Below are positions 8,940-17,628 of a stretch of DNA of 64,000 nt, piece after piece. Position 1 is the stretch's first letter. Each line of letters starts with the position of its first letter. Position numbers and translations under genes: made by a program. The DNA comes from Aminobacter niigataensis. Lineage in GTDB: Bacteria > Pseudomonadota > Alphaproteobacteria > Rhizobiales > Rhizobiaceae. Under the pieces are notes generated by a model, which ran no database searches, had not been told where the DNA came from, and saw only the letters and a program-made list of their open reading frames with translations. The DNA lies in assembly GCF_014200015.1 (NCBI RefSeq), contig NZ_JACHOT010000001.1:558001-622000 (forward strand), written 5' to 3'.

Positions 8940-9440
8940 CTAGTTGCGGGTGAACTCGATTGTCGCCGTCACGACCTTCTCTCCGGTCTGGGGATGCGGC
9001 TCGATCGTGACGATCCGCATATGCCCTGTACCGACGCTTGCCAGCCGCATGCTTGCGACGCGCGAACCGGAGCCCTTGTCCGGCCATAGGATCTGGAGGT
9101 TGAGCGTATCGCCGGTGCGTGTACCGACAAGTCGCGCGGCGCCACGTCTCGAACCGACATAGGAACCGGTATAGCGTCTGCCGTTGGCCTGCAGATCAAC
9201 TCCTATGCGGCGGGAGAACACGACTTTTGCGCGGCAGGCGCCGTCAAGGTTGAGGGCTGCGCCATCTGCCTGGGAGTCGAGGCTGCAGGAGACGGCAAGC
9301 GGCACTGCACCGGGTTTCAGTCGGACCTGTCCCCCGCCATGCCAGCTGCCGGAAAGAGTTTCCAAAAAGGCCTTCTCGTCCGCAATCGCTGCGGAGACCG
9401 TGAACATTGCCAGAATCAGTGCCATGATTGCCGAGGTCAT
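8940..9440 (-). CDS. Conserved secreted protein of unknown function
   Basis: 166 aa. A signal peptide is clear: MTSAIMALILAMF then AAIADEKAF, with cleavage probably after AIA. The mature part is rich in beta-strand residues, with SGSWHGGGQV and a paired cysteine region (SCSL and GACR), a lipocalin-like or periplasmic beta-domain pattern. I do not recognise a function. It stands alone between tRNA-Leu and a small unknown gene. Confidence 0.75.
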   Translation of the reverse strand: MTSAIMALILAMFTVSAAIADEKAFLETLSGSWHGGGQVRLKPGAVPLAVSCSLDSQADGAALNLDGACRAKVVFSRRIGVDLQANGRRYTGSYVGSRRGAARLVGTRTGDTLNLQILWPDKGSGSRVASMRLASVGTGHMRIVTIEPHPQTGEKVVTATIEFTRN

Positions 9441-9655
9441 CTTGTTGCCGATCTTTTCGAAGGGCCTGCTCCATCTGGGAGCGGACGACTACTGGTTCTG
9501 GCGAACTTATGGGGTGCGGGCAAAGTTGTCAAAAGGCCCGGGAGTAGCCGTCCAAGTTGCCACTTGCGGCTGATCGTGGGGACGGGCGCAGGAAGGATGC
9601 CGGACTTCCGAGCCGGCACTGCAGTGCGGGCATGGCGCGTGAGTTGCCGCAAGTG

Positions 9656-9684
9656 GACGGTGACGAGCCAGGCCCGTCACCGTC
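9656..9684 (-). terminator. 10-bp perfect hairpin downstream of the 68-aa gene
   Basis: GACGGTGACG (9656-9665) and CGTCACCGTC (9675-9684) enclose a 9-nt loop, starting 8 nt past the stop codon at 9693. There is no T-run, so it is either a weak terminator or a 3'-end stabilising hairpin. Confidence 0.5.
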
Positions 9685-9692
9685 GCTCAGTG

Positions 9693-9899
9693 CTACAAGT
9701 CGATGCCTGCAAGCTTGGTCATCAGCGCTTGCCGGTCGTCAGCGGACCTGAGGCGGATGGTCAAGCTCTCGCTCTTGACCGGAACCTGGGGCGGAAGGCT
9801 GACTTCGATGCCGGCCGCGTGTTCTGCGGCCCAGTTCTTGAAACGAGGCAGCTTATTGGCGCCGCTGATCGGGAACGTGAAACTGTATTTGAAGGTCAT
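9693..9899 (-). CDS. Small hypothetical protein (68 aa)
   Basis: 68 aa, basic in its first half and ending MTKLAGIDL. The composition is protein-like, with alternating hydrophobic residues, and there is no signal peptide or helix long enough to span a membrane. A 10-bp hairpin lies just after the stop. The ribosome site is poor (TTGGAAT). No family recognised. The flanks 9441-9692 and 9900-10198 show no other credible ORF. Confidence 0.5.
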   Translation of the reverse strand: MTFKYSFTFPISGANKLPRFKNWAAEHAAGIEVSLPPQVPVKSESLTIRLRSADDRQALMTKLAGIDL

Positions 9900-10144
9900 T
9901 TGAACATTCCAAACGGAGTGCCGCCGGCAGCAAGCGGCGCGCGCAACAGCGCAGCAGATCGCTCGGCCAGTACAGGCAGATTTCTGATGTCGTGAGTGTC
10001 AGTGTCCTGGTGCCGCTCTTGCTCTCGCAGGTAGTGGCACCAGGCTATCAGCCTATTTGAAGGCCGCCTTTGCAGATGACGAGGATGGCAAAGGAAACTT
10101 TTTGCATGGCCGGTATCTCGGCCAAATGATCACGATTGTCAAAC

Positions 10145-10173
10145 GGGCCGCCCAAGGTCTGCCCGGGCGGCCC
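10145..10173 (-). terminator. Probable terminator of zntA
   Basis: GGGCCGCCC (10145-10153) and GGGCGGCCC (10165-10173) form a perfect 9-bp GC stem with an 11-nt loop, 26 nt beyond the zntA stop. It is followed leftward by GTTTGAC and not a full T-run. Apart from this hairpin I see nothing in 9900-10198. Confidence 0.55.
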
Positions 10174-10198
10174 ATAGACGATCAGTTCCTGGATTGCC

Positions 10199-12472
10199 TC
10201 AGCGGCCGCGCCAGGCGAGCAGCCGCATGGCGTTGGCGGTGACCAGCACCGTGGCGCCGGTGTCGGCGAGGATGGCGGGCCACAGACCAGTAATGCCGGC
10301 AATCGTCGTCACCAGGAACACCGCCTTGAGGCCAAGGGCGATGGTGATGTTCTGGGTGATGTTGCCCATCACCGTCTTCGACAGGGCGATCATGTCAGGA
10401 ATGTCGGTGACGCGGCCATGCAGGATGGCAGCGTCGGCGGTTTCCAGCGCGACATCGGTGCCGCCGCCCATGGCGATGCCGAAATCGGCAGCGGCAAGGG
10501 CAGGGGCGTCGTTGATGCCGTCGCCGACCTTGGCGACGACCTGTCCCTGCTGTTGGAGTTCACGGACGATGCGCTGCTTGTCGTCGGGCATCAGGCCGGC
10601 GCGAACATTGATACCAAGCCCCTTGCCGATGGCTTTTGCAGTCGCCTCGTTGTCGCCGGTCAGCATGAGGGTGGCGATGCCGTCGGCCTTGAGCGTGGCC
10701 AGTGCCGCTATGGCGTCGGCACGCGGTTCGTCGCGCATGGCAAGCAGGCCCGCGACCTTGTTGTCGACCACCAGCACGGAAACTGTCTTGCCGTCGCCAT
10801 TGAAGGCGGCGATCTGCGCTTTCAATTCGGCTGGCAATCCGGCCATCTCTTCGGCGGCGCTGGGCGACGCCAGGAACACGTCCTGGCCGCCGACCTTGGC
10901 CGAAACACCCTTGCCTGCCACCGCCTTGGCGAGACTTGCTGGGGGCACAGGTACGCCATCTGTCTTGGCGCGGCCGAGAATGGCGAGCGCCAGCGGATGG
11001 CTCGAGCCCGTCTCCAGGGCGGCAGCCAGCGACAGGACCTTGGCTTCGGGGTGCCCGACGCCGACGATGTCGGTGACCTTCGGCTTGCCTTCGGTGAGGG
11101 TTCCGGTCTTGTCGAGCGCGACCGTGGTGACGCGGCGCATGCCTTCCAGCACAGCACCTCCCTTGAGCAGCAGGCCGCGGCGGGCACCGGCGGACAGACC
11201 GGCTGCAATTGCAGCGGGCGTCGAGATGACAAGCGCGCAGGGGCAGCCGATCAGCAGGATGGCGAGGCCCTTGTAGACCCACTCCGACCACGAACCGCCG
11301 GCGACCAGCGGCGGCAGGATGGCGACGAGCGCTCCGACGACAAGGACGGCCGGCGTGTAGTAGCGCGAGAAGCGGTCGATGAAGCGCTCGGTCGGCGCCT
11401 TGCTCTCCTGCGCCTCCTCGACCAGCTTGATGACGCGGGCAATGGTGTTGTCGGCGGCCGCAGCGGTGACGCGGACCTTGAGCACCGCATCGGTGTTGAT
11501 GGTGCCGGCGAACACGTCGTCGCCAGCGGTCTTCAACTTGGGAACGCTTTCGCCGGTGACAGGCGCTTCATCGAGCGTGCTCGCACCCTCGACGATGACA
11601 CCGTCGGCGGCAACACGGTCGCCGGGCCGGACCAGCATGAGCGCACCGACCTGCAGCGCCTCGGCCGGCATCTCGCGGGTCGAGCCGCCTTCCTCGACCA
11701 AAGCGGTCTTGGGCACCAGGTCGGCAAGTCCGCGAATGCTGGCGCGGGCGCGGCGAGCGGCAACGCCTTCCAGCAATTCGCCGATGAGGAAGAGGAAGAC
11801 GACCATCGTCGCTTCCTCGGTGGCGCCGATGAACACCGCGCCGACAGCAGCGATGGTCATCAGCGTTTCGATCGAGAACGGCGTGCCTGTCATCGCGGCG
11901 GCGAAGGCGCGCCGCGCCACGGGCACCAGCCCGACCGCCAATGCAGCCAGGAAGGCCCAGTGCCCCACCTGCGGCATGAACTGGCCGATGGCATAGGCTG
12001 CGACAAGGGCAGCACCGCAGGCGATGGTCAGCTTGGCTTTGCGGGATGTCCACCACGGGCCGTCGTCGAGATCGAAATGGGCGTGGCCGGCATCGGCAGA
12101 GGCCGCAGCCGGGGAGCCGTGTCCGGCATGATCACCATGGTCGTGCCTGGCATGGTCACCATGGCTATGGTCGTGTCCGCTGTGGTCGTGGTCATGGCTG
12201 CACGATGGGCCGTGCTTGTGCTGCTGGACCTCGGTCGCGCGCGCCACGCCAAGCTCGGCGACGGAGTAGCCGAGCGCCTTCACCTGCTTCGAAATCGCAG
12301 CCGATGGCGCTGGCCCCTGATGCGAAACCGTCATTGTGCCGGCCGAAACGGAAATGCCGACCTCGGTGATGCCGGGCAGGCGGCTGACGGCGTTCTCGAT
12401 CTTGGTCGCGCAGGAGGCGCAATCCATACCGCCGACGCGGAAGCGCGTCTTGCCGTGGCTGGCGTCATTCAT
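10199..12472 (-). CDS. zntA: Zn2+/Cd2+/Pb2+-exporting P1B-type ATPase
   Basis: 757 aa from ATG 12472, which has AAAGGA 7 nt upstream; an earlier in-frame codon at 12502 lies within the promoter. An N-terminal heavy-metal domain carries GMDCASC at residues 15-21. A histidine/aspartate-rich linker follows at about 84-119. Then come membrane helices with CPC at 410-412, DKTGT at 454-458, SSHPLA and GDGINDAPALAAAD. It pumps divalent soft metals out of the cytoplasm. The His-rich linker suggests zinc sensing or buffering. It is divergent from its MerR regulator. Confidence 0.95.
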   Translation of the reverse strand: MNDASHGKTRFRVGGMDCASCATKIENAVSRLPGITEVGISVSAGTMTVSHQGPAPSAAISKQVKALGYSVAELGVARATEVQQHKHGPSCSHDHDHSGHDHSHGDHARHDHGDHAGHGSPAAASADAGHAHFDLDDGPWWTSRKAKLTIACGAALVAAYAIGQFMPQVGHWAFLAALAVGLVPVARRAFAAAMTGTPFSIETLMTIAAVGAVFIGATEEATMVVFLFLIGELLEGVAARRARASIRGLADLVPKTALVEEGGSTREMPAEALQVGALMLVRPGDRVAADGVIVEGASTLDEAPVTGESVPKLKTAGDDVFAGTINTDAVLKVRVTAAAADNTIARVIKLVEEAQESKAPTERFIDRFSRYYTPAVLVVGALVAILPPLVAGGSWSEWVYKGLAILLIGCPCALVISTPAAIAAGLSAGARRGLLLKGGAVLEGMRRVTTVALDKTGTLTEGKPKVTDIVGVGHPEAKVLSLAAALETGSSHPLALAILGRAKTDGVPVPPASLAKAVAGKGVSAKVGGQDVFLASPSAAEEMAGLPAELKAQIAAFNGDGKTVSVLVVDNKVAGLLAMRDEPRADAIAALATLKADGIATLMLTGDNEATAKAIGKGLGINVRAGLMPDDKQRIVRELQQQGQVVAKVGDGINDAPALAAADFGIAMGGGTDVALETADAAILHGRVTDIPDMIALSKTVMGNITQNITIALGLKAVFLVTTIAGITGLWPAILADTGATVLVTANAMRLLAWRGR

Positions 12473-12501
12473 GATGGGTCCTTTCAATCCTATATGAAGC
12501 A

Positions 12502-12532
12502 ATGCTAGAATCTCTAGCCACTAGAGGATCAA
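12502..12532 (-). promoter_or_regulatory. MerR-type promoter of zntA with 19-bp spacer
   Basis: Minus strand: -35 TTGATC (12532-12527) and -10 TAGCAT (12507-12502) are separated by exactly 19 bp. The spacer contains the dyad CTCTAG-TGG-CTAGAG. The over-long spacer with a central palindrome is the hallmark of MerR-family activation by DNA untwisting. The divergent MerR gene begins 12 nt away. Confidence 0.85.
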
Positions 12533-12544
12533 GAGGGTTTTTAG

Positions 12545-12967
12545 ATGAATCTGCCGATTGGCGAACTGGCGCGGCGAACGGGCGTGAAAGTGCCGACGAT
12601 CCGTTTTTATGAGCAGATCGGGCTGATTGCGGCGCCACCGCGCACGGAAGGCAACCAGCGCCGCTACGGCAAGGCGGAGATCGACCGGCTCAACTTCATC
12701 CGCCATGCCCGCGAACTCGGCTTCGAGGTCGACCATATCAGGGAATTGCTGGTGATGTCGCAGGAACCGCAGGCCTCGTGTCACCAGGCCGACAGCATCG
12801 CCAAGTCGCATCTTCGCGAAGTCGACAGGCGAATCGAGCGGCTCCAGGCGCTGCGCGGCGAGCTGTCGCGGATGATCGACGAGTGCGGCCATGGCCGCAT
12901 CTGCGACTGCCGCATCATCGAGGTGCTGGCCGATCACCGCCAATGCTCAAGCGAGCATGTGGCCTGA
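12545..12967 (+). CDS. MerR-family metal-responsive regulator (ZntR/CadR-like)
   Basis: 140 aa. A winged helix-turn-helix occupies residues 1-70 (IGELARRTGVKVPTIRFYEQ), followed by a dimerisation coiled coil. The cysteines CHQ at about 79 and CGHGRICDCR near 119-128 are ligands of the CadR/ZntR/PbrR type. Its binding site lies in the zntA promoter. The ATG at 12545 follows GAGGG at short distance. The gene is followed by a terminator at 13000. Confidence 0.92.
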   Translation: MNLPIGELARRTGVKVPTIRFYEQIGLIAAPPRTEGNQRRYGKAEIDRLNFIRHARELGFEVDHIRELLVMSQEPQASCHQADSIAKSHLREVDRRIERLQALRGELSRMIDECGHGRICDCRIIEVLADHRQCSSEHVA

Positions 12968-12999
12968 TTGAAACAGGGCGGAATTGGCTGATCCGCAGG

Positions 13000-13024
13000 A
13001 CCGCCTGAGGCGGTATTTCATTTG
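13000..13024 (+). terminator. Hairpin terminator after the MerR gene
   Basis: ACCGCC-TGA-GGCGGT followed by ATTTCATTT. It lies 32 nt beyond the stop codon, in the gap before mgtE. Confidence 0.55.
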
Positions 13025-13094
13025 ATATTCCGACCCTTGGCGGGCTAGGGATAACCCACCTCGAATCCCGAAAATCCGCAAACGGGAAGCGCCG

Positions 13095-14519
13095 ATGGAA
13101 GCCCGACACGACCATACGCACGGCGCCGACGCCGCTGACGCTGTCCGCGCCGAAATCTACGGCGAGGACGGGGCGATCCTTGCCTCGTTCCTCGCCCATA
13201 TCGGCGCGGCGATCGCCGATCGCGATACGCTATCGCTGAAGCGCGACGTATCGGGGCTGCACCAATCCGAACTCGGCGACCTGCTGGAGGCATTGCTGCC
13301 CGAACAGCGGCTTGCACTGGTCGAGCTGATGGGCTCGGACTTCGACTTTTCGGCGCTGACCGAGGTCGACGAGGCGATCCGCCTGGACATCGTCGACAAC
13401 CTGCCCAACGAGCAGATTGCCCAGGCCGTCCAGGAGCTCGATTCCGACGACGCGGTCTACATCCTCGAGGATCTCGACGCCGAAGACCAGAACGAGATTC
13501 TGGCCCAGCTGCCGTTCACCGAGCGCATCAGGCTGCGCCGTTCGCTCGACTACCCGGAAGAATCGGCCGGCCGGCGCATGCAGACGGAGTTCGTTGCGGT
13601 GCCACCGTTCTGGACCATTGGCCAGACCATCGACTATCTGCGCGACGACAAGGACCTGCCCGACCGCTTCAGCCAGGTTTTCGTCATCGACCCGACCTTC
13701 AAGCTGCTCGGCGCGGTCGACCTCGACCAGATCCTGCGCACCAAGCGTGCGGTCAAGATCGAAGAGGTGATGCACGAGACGCGTCACGCCATTCCCGCGA
13801 CGATGGACCAGGAAGAGGCGGCGCGCGAGTTCGAGCAATACGATCTTTTGTCGGCCGCCGTCGTCGACGAGAACGAGCGTCTGGTCGGCGTGCTGACCAT
13901 TGACGACGTGGTCGACGTCATCCAGCAGGAGGCCGAGGAAGATCTTCTGCGCATGGGCGGCGTCGGTGACGAAGAGCTGTCGGACACGGTGGCCGCCACT
14001 TCGCGCTCGCGCGTGCCATGGCTCCTGGTCAATCTCGGAACCGCCTTCATCTCGGCATCTGTCATCAGCCAGTTCGGCGCGACCATCGAGGAAATGGTGG
14101 CGCTGGCAGCCCTGATGCCGATCGTCGCCTCGCTTGGCGGCAATGCCGGCACCCAGACGATGACGGTGACGGTGCGGGCGCTCGCCACGCGCGACCTCGA
14201 TATCTACAATGCCGGCCGCGTCATCCGCCGCGAGGTGATGGTCGGGCTGCTGAACGGTGCGATCATTGCGGCCATCCTCGGCCTGGTCGCCGGTCTGTGG
14301 TTCCACAATCCCGACCTGGGTTTCGTCATTGCCGCGGCGATGGTGCTCAACATGCTGGCGGCAGCGCTCGGCGGAATCCTGATTCCACTCCTGCTCGACA
14401 AGGTCGGCGCCGACCCGGCGATCTCGTCGTCGATCTTCACGACGATGATCACCGACGTGATCGGCTTCCTTGCCTTCCTCAGCCTCGCGACATGGTGGTT
14501 GCATCTCGGCGGCGGATGA
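13095..14519 (+). CDS. mgtE: MgtE-family magnesium transporter
   Basis: 474 aa. The N-terminal acidic superhelical domain covers about residues 20-150. Two CBS domains follow, about 155-290, with TIDDVVDVIQQEAEEDLL in the connecting plug helix. Five membrane helices make up the C-terminal 180 residues, including the pore signature LASLGGNAGTQT and the helix 5 sequence FTTMITDVIGF. It is a gated Mg2+ channel regulated by cytosolic Mg2+ and ATP. Single gene; I see no Mg2+ riboswitch upstream. Confidence 0.95.
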   Translation: MEARHDHTHGADAADAVRAEIYGEDGAILASFLAHIGAAIADRDTLSLKRDVSGLHQSELGDLLEALLPEQRLALVELMGSDFDFSALTEVDEAIRLDIVDNLPNEQIAQAVQELDSDDAVYILEDLDAEDQNEILAQLPFTERIRLRRSLDYPEESAGRRMQTEFVAVPPFWTIGQTIDYLRDDKDLPDRFSQVFVIDPTFKLLGAVDLDQILRTKRAVKIEEVMHETRHAIPATMDQEEAAREFEQYDLLSAAVVDENERLVGVLTIDDVVDVIQQEAEEDLLRMGGVGDEELSDTVAATSRSRVPWLLVNLGTAFISASVISQFGATIEEMVALAALMPIVASLGGNAGTQTMTVTVRALATRDLDIYNAGRVIRREVMVGLLNGAIIAAILGLVAGLWFHNPDLGFVIAAAMVLNMLAAALGGILIPLLLDKVGADPAISSSIFTTMITDVIGFLAFLSLATWWLHLGGG

Positions 14520-14631
14520 CGCCGAAGCTCGGTTTCGAGTTCCGCAAAGGCCCCCCCCGGGATCAACGCCACCGTATTTCTGCGCGCCAGATTGGGCGCG
14601 GAACAGTTGGTTGCATAGACGGCGAGTTCAA

Positions 14632-14650
14632 TTGACTTTTACGTAAATCG
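14632..14650 (+). promoter_or_regulatory. LiuR-like operator TTGAC-TTTTACGTAAA
   Basis: TTGACTTTTACGTAAATCG contains the TTTACGTAAA core that I associate with LiuR-type MerR regulators of branched-chain amino-acid and fatty-acid breakdown. It lies about 130 nt upstream of the MerR gene and may mediate autoregulation. The consensus is recalled, not checked. Confidence 0.45.
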
Positions 14651-14780
14651 CGTGCGAGACTCCAGGCGGATCACTATGGTCCTTGCCGCGCGATGCTTGC
14701 CGTCGCCCGGCCTATTCGCCTCGGCTAGTGCCCGGCATGATTTTGAGGCGGGGCGGTTTCGCTCGCGGGGTGGAGGAACG

Positions 14781-15167
14781 ATGCGGGAATATTATTCGAT
14801 AACCGAACTGACCCGCGAATTCGACATTTCGACGCGGACACTGCGCTTCTATGAAGACGAAGGCCTGGTGCAGCCGGTGCGTCGCGGCCGGACACGATTG
14901 TTCCGGCCATCGGACCGGCATCTCATTCGCCAGATCATGCGTGGCAAGCGCCTCGGCTTTTCGATCAACGAGATCCGCGAGATCATCCAGATGTATCGCG
15001 CGCCGCCCGGCGAGGTCGGCCAGCTCAAGCTGATGATCAAGCGCATCGAAGAGAAGCGCGAGGATCTGCGCCAGAAGCGCCGCGATCTGGAGGAGACGCT
15101 CGCCGAACTGGACCAGGCCGAGGAATCCTGCGTCGAACGGCTGGTCGAGCTCGGCGTCAACACCTGA
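14781..15167 (+). CDS. MerR-family regulator, LiuR-like
   Basis: 128 aa from ATG 14781 with TGGAGG 5 nt upstream; the frame extends back to 14652 but that part is unlikely to be coding. The winged helix is REYYSITELTREFDISTRTL with RFYEDEGL, followed by a long charged coiled coil KRIEEKREDLRQKRRDLEE. There is no metal-ligand cysteine pair, in contrast to the MerR gene at 12.5 kb. Close relatives in Rhizobiales sit beside acyl-CoA dehydrogenase genes; here no such gene is adjacent, so its targets lie elsewhere. Confidence 0.85.
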   Translation: MREYYSITELTREFDISTRTLRFYEDEGLVQPVRRGRTRLFRPSDRHLIRQIMRGKRLGFSINEIREIIQMYRAPPGEVGQLKLMIKRIEEKREDLRQKRRDLEETLAELDQAEESCVERLVELGVNT

Positions 15168-15261
15168 CAGCAGAAAGCCGGCCGGGTCATCCGGCGCGGC
15201 GACGGCTCGGACTCACCCACAGCATTGTGCTAAGTTTGGCTACCCCTCGGGAGTAGCTCCC

Positions 15262-16056
15262 ATGTCGATGCTCATCAGGACGGTTCGCGACTGGCCGGTC
15301 ACGAGCTTCGTGGTGCTGGCATTCGTCATCACCTGGATTGGCTTCATTCCGTTCTACCGGGCAGGTGGCGAAGACATCGCCTGGTTTACCTTTGGTCCAT
15401 TCGTCTCGGCCGTCGTCATCTCCGCACTCCTGGGTGGCTGGCCGAAAGTCCGTGCGCTGCTGGCTTCAGTGGTGAAATGGCGCGTGCCTCCAGGTTGGTA
15501 CCTGGTGGCGATCGGGCTGCCGGTGGCAGCGCAACTGCTGGCAATCTGGCTCAACCCATTGTTGGGTTCCGCTGCGCCCAACTGGGGGAACGTGCCGGCC
15601 ATTCCGGAAATCGCGGTCATGGTCCCGCTGTTTCTGGTCTTCAGCGGTCCGCTTGGCGAGGAGCCCGGCTGGCGGGGATTCGCGCTGCCGGCGCTTCTGC
15701 GCGAGCACGGAGCGCTGAATGCAAGCCTGCTGCTCGGGGTGATCTGGGCCGCCTGGCACCTGCCGCTGGTGCTTCTGAACGACTACAGCATATCCAGCGC
15801 CATCAACGTCATGGTTGCGGCGGTGGTGTTCACGTGGCTGTACCAGAATTCGGCGGGCAGCGTGCTGCCGGCGATTCTCATGCACGCATCGCACCAGAAC
15901 AGCGTGCGTTACCTCGGCCGGGTGTTCGAAGGTGGCGATGCGACCCAGCACCAGTGGATCGGCCTGATGCTATGGCTGGCGATTGCCTTGGCGATCGTGG
16001 CCATCTACGGAACCCACAGCTTCCGAAACGGTGGCGCGACCGCCGCCGTCAGCTAG
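15262..16056 (+). CDS. CPBP-family intramembrane metalloprotease
   Basis: 264 aa, about eight hydrophobic helices. Motif 1 EEPGWRGFALP (EExxxR type), motif 2 WAAWHLPLVLLN and the third-motif histidine in MHASHQN are all present, so it should be an active CAAX/Abi-type glutamic endopeptidase. The substrate is unknown. The ribosome site GGGAG lies inside a small GGGAG/CTCCC hairpin just before the ATG. Its stop codon overlaps that of the convergent methyltransferase. Confidence 0.85.
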   Translation: MSMLIRTVRDWPVTSFVVLAFVITWIGFIPFYRAGGEDIAWFTFGPFVSAVVISALLGGWPKVRALLASVVKWRVPPGWYLVAIGLPVAAQLLAIWLNPLLGSAAPNWGNVPAIPEIAVMVPLFLVFSGPLGEEPGWRGFALPALLREHGALNASLLLGVIWAAWHLPLVLLNDYSISSAINVMVAAVVFTWLYQNSAGSVLPAILMHASHQNSVRYLGRVFEGGDATQHQWIGLMLWLAIALAIVAIYGTHSFRNGGATAAVS

Positions 16057-16529
16057 ATCCAGCGCCTGACCTTCTTCGCATAGTCGATGTATTTCTTGCC
16101 GAAACGCGCCTGCAAGTGCTTTTCCTCACGTTCGATGGCGAGCTTGTTCGTGGCGAAGACTGCGACCAGCGCCAGGATGATGAACCAGAGGCTGCCGCTG
16201 ACCAAGCCGATGCCGATCATCAGCAGCGTATTGCCGAAGTAGATCGGGTTGCGGGTGAAGGAAAAGGGGCCGTTCGTCACCAGATGATCCGCGGCCTTGT
16301 CAGGCCTGATGGTGGTGTTGCCGCGCTTCAGGGCGCGCATTGCCGAAATTTCGATGGCGGCAAAACCTGCTATCGCCAGCCAGCCGGCGGCAAACAACAG
16401 ATCCGATATCGGTTCGGTGATCCAGGGCAATGGATAGAGCAGGCCGAGCACGATGGCGATGGCAATGGCCGCGAGGTAGATGATCGGCGGCCACGGCACC
16501 CGGTTGGGGGCTGCCTTGATGTCGGTCAT
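16053..16529 (-). CDS. Isoprenylcysteine carboxyl methyltransferase-family membrane protein
   Basis: 158 aa from ATG 16529. Four hydrophobic helices are followed by the SAM-binding C-terminal motif: PFSFTRNPIYFGN, then EREEKHLQARFGKKY. This is the ICMT/PEMT fold. Bacterial members methylate unknown small or lipid substrates. The start overlaps the stop of the upstream DUF1624 gene by 4 nt, so the two form an operon. Confidence 0.82.
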   Translation of the reverse strand: MTDIKAAPNRVPWPPIIYLAAIAIAIVLGLLYPLPWITEPISDLLFAAGWLAIAGFAAIEISAMRALKRGNTTIRPDKAADHLVTNGPFSFTRNPIYFGNTLLMIGIGLVSGSLWFIILALVAVFATNKLAIEREEKHLQARFGKKYIDYAKKVRRWI

Positions 16530-17530
16530 TGCGCTCCTCCAGTTGGTATTTCGCTGTCCGTCCTGGCCGTGCACATCGCGGCGGTGTCGCCGATCCGTGC
16601 CTTGAGTTCAGGGCTCTTGTCGCTGGCATAGAGGCGGTCGAGCGAATCGTCTTTCTGCAGCTCGTCGAGCATGCAGACACAGTAGCGCGCGCAGAAATCG
16701 GTGTCGCGGCTTTGCTCGCAGGAGATCTGGCAGGACTTCAGGAAGCCGACTTCGCGGGTTTCGACCGGCGCGGGGAAGAACTGCGCCCAGGCCCAGACCA
16801 GCGAGATCAGCACCGGCTGGTGGATGAGGTAGAAGGCCAGGCTGTGGCGGCCGAAGAAGTCGAGCGGTTTCGACCAGGCGCCGGGTTTCAAGCGCGCCAG
16901 GGCGTCGAACAGGCCGGATTTCAGCGCCAGCCCGGCAAGTCCCATGCCTGCCAGCACCGCCCCGAAGAAGGGGAAGACTGGCACGAAATCGTTGGAGCGC
17001 GGGGCAACGGTGTTGAGGCCGACCCAAAGCAGCGCCGGATGGTTGAAGGCCTCGTTGCGCAGGTAACTGGGAGCCACGATTACCAGGGCAGCCACGACGA
17101 GCGTCAGCAGCGGCGGCAGGCGCAGGAAGGCAAGGCCGACGACGCTGGCAAAGGCGATCTGGTGGAGGATGCCGAAGAAGATGAAGGTGTCGGGCATGGC
17201 GAACCATGTCGCCACGGAGATTGCCGCGGCGGCGGCAACGACCATTGCCAGCCGTTTTCGAAAGCCGCGCCAGCGAATGCCCTTGGCGTGGGCAAGGACG
17301 AGGCTTACGCCGACAAGAAACAGGAAGCTCGACGCGATCGAGCGGGCGAACAGTTTCCAGCCGCCGAAGGCGGTCATACCCGGGTCGGCATAGCCGAAGA
17401 ACTCGAGATCCCAGGCGAAATGATAGATGGCCATGGCGACGAGTGCTGTGCCGCGGGCGATGTCGATGACCTGGACGCGTGGGGTTCGGGCTTGAACTTG
17501 GTCGGTGGTCGGTTGCATCGTCATGGCCAT
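16526..17530 (-). CDS. DUF1624 (heparan-alpha-glucosaminide N-acetyltransferase-like) membrane protein
   Basis: 334 aa from ATG 17530 (alternatives 17524 and 17518). The N-terminal motif IDIARGTALVAMAIYHFAWD and about eight helices match the DUF1624/acyltransferase-3-like fold. After the last helix there is an unusual soluble tail of about 75 residues with clustered cysteines (KSCQISCEQSRDTDFCARYCVCM). The substrate is unknown; acyl transfer across the membrane is the family expectation. Confidence 0.82.
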   Translation of the reverse strand: MAMTMQPTTDQVQARTPRVQVIDIARGTALVAMAIYHFAWDLEFFGYADPGMTAFGGWKLFARSIASSFLFLVGVSLVLAHAKGIRWRGFRKRLAMVVAAAAAISVATWFAMPDTFIFFGILHQIAFASVVGLAFLRLPPLLTLVVAALVIVAPSYLRNEAFNHPALLWVGLNTVAPRSNDFVPVFPFFGAVLAGMGLAGLALKSGLFDALARLKPGAWSKPLDFFGRHSLAFYLIHQPVLISLVWAWAQFFPAPVETREVGFLKSCQISCEQSRDTDFCARYCVCMLDELQKDDSLDRLYASDKSPELKARIGDTAAMCTARTDSEIPTGGAQ

Positions 17531-17628
17531 TCGCTTCGGCTTTCGGGTGTTTCGCCGCTCCTGCAGCACTATCATGGTTGAACCGGGGCAAGAGAGGGAC
17601 TAGCCAACGTCATGCACAGGGTTCGGGG

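Noticed and set aside
10418-12508. 696-aa plus-strand ORF opposite zntA
   Set aside because: zntA on the minus strand has every P1B-ATPase motif and its own promoter; the plus frame is low-complexity shadow coding that arises in GC-rich DNA.
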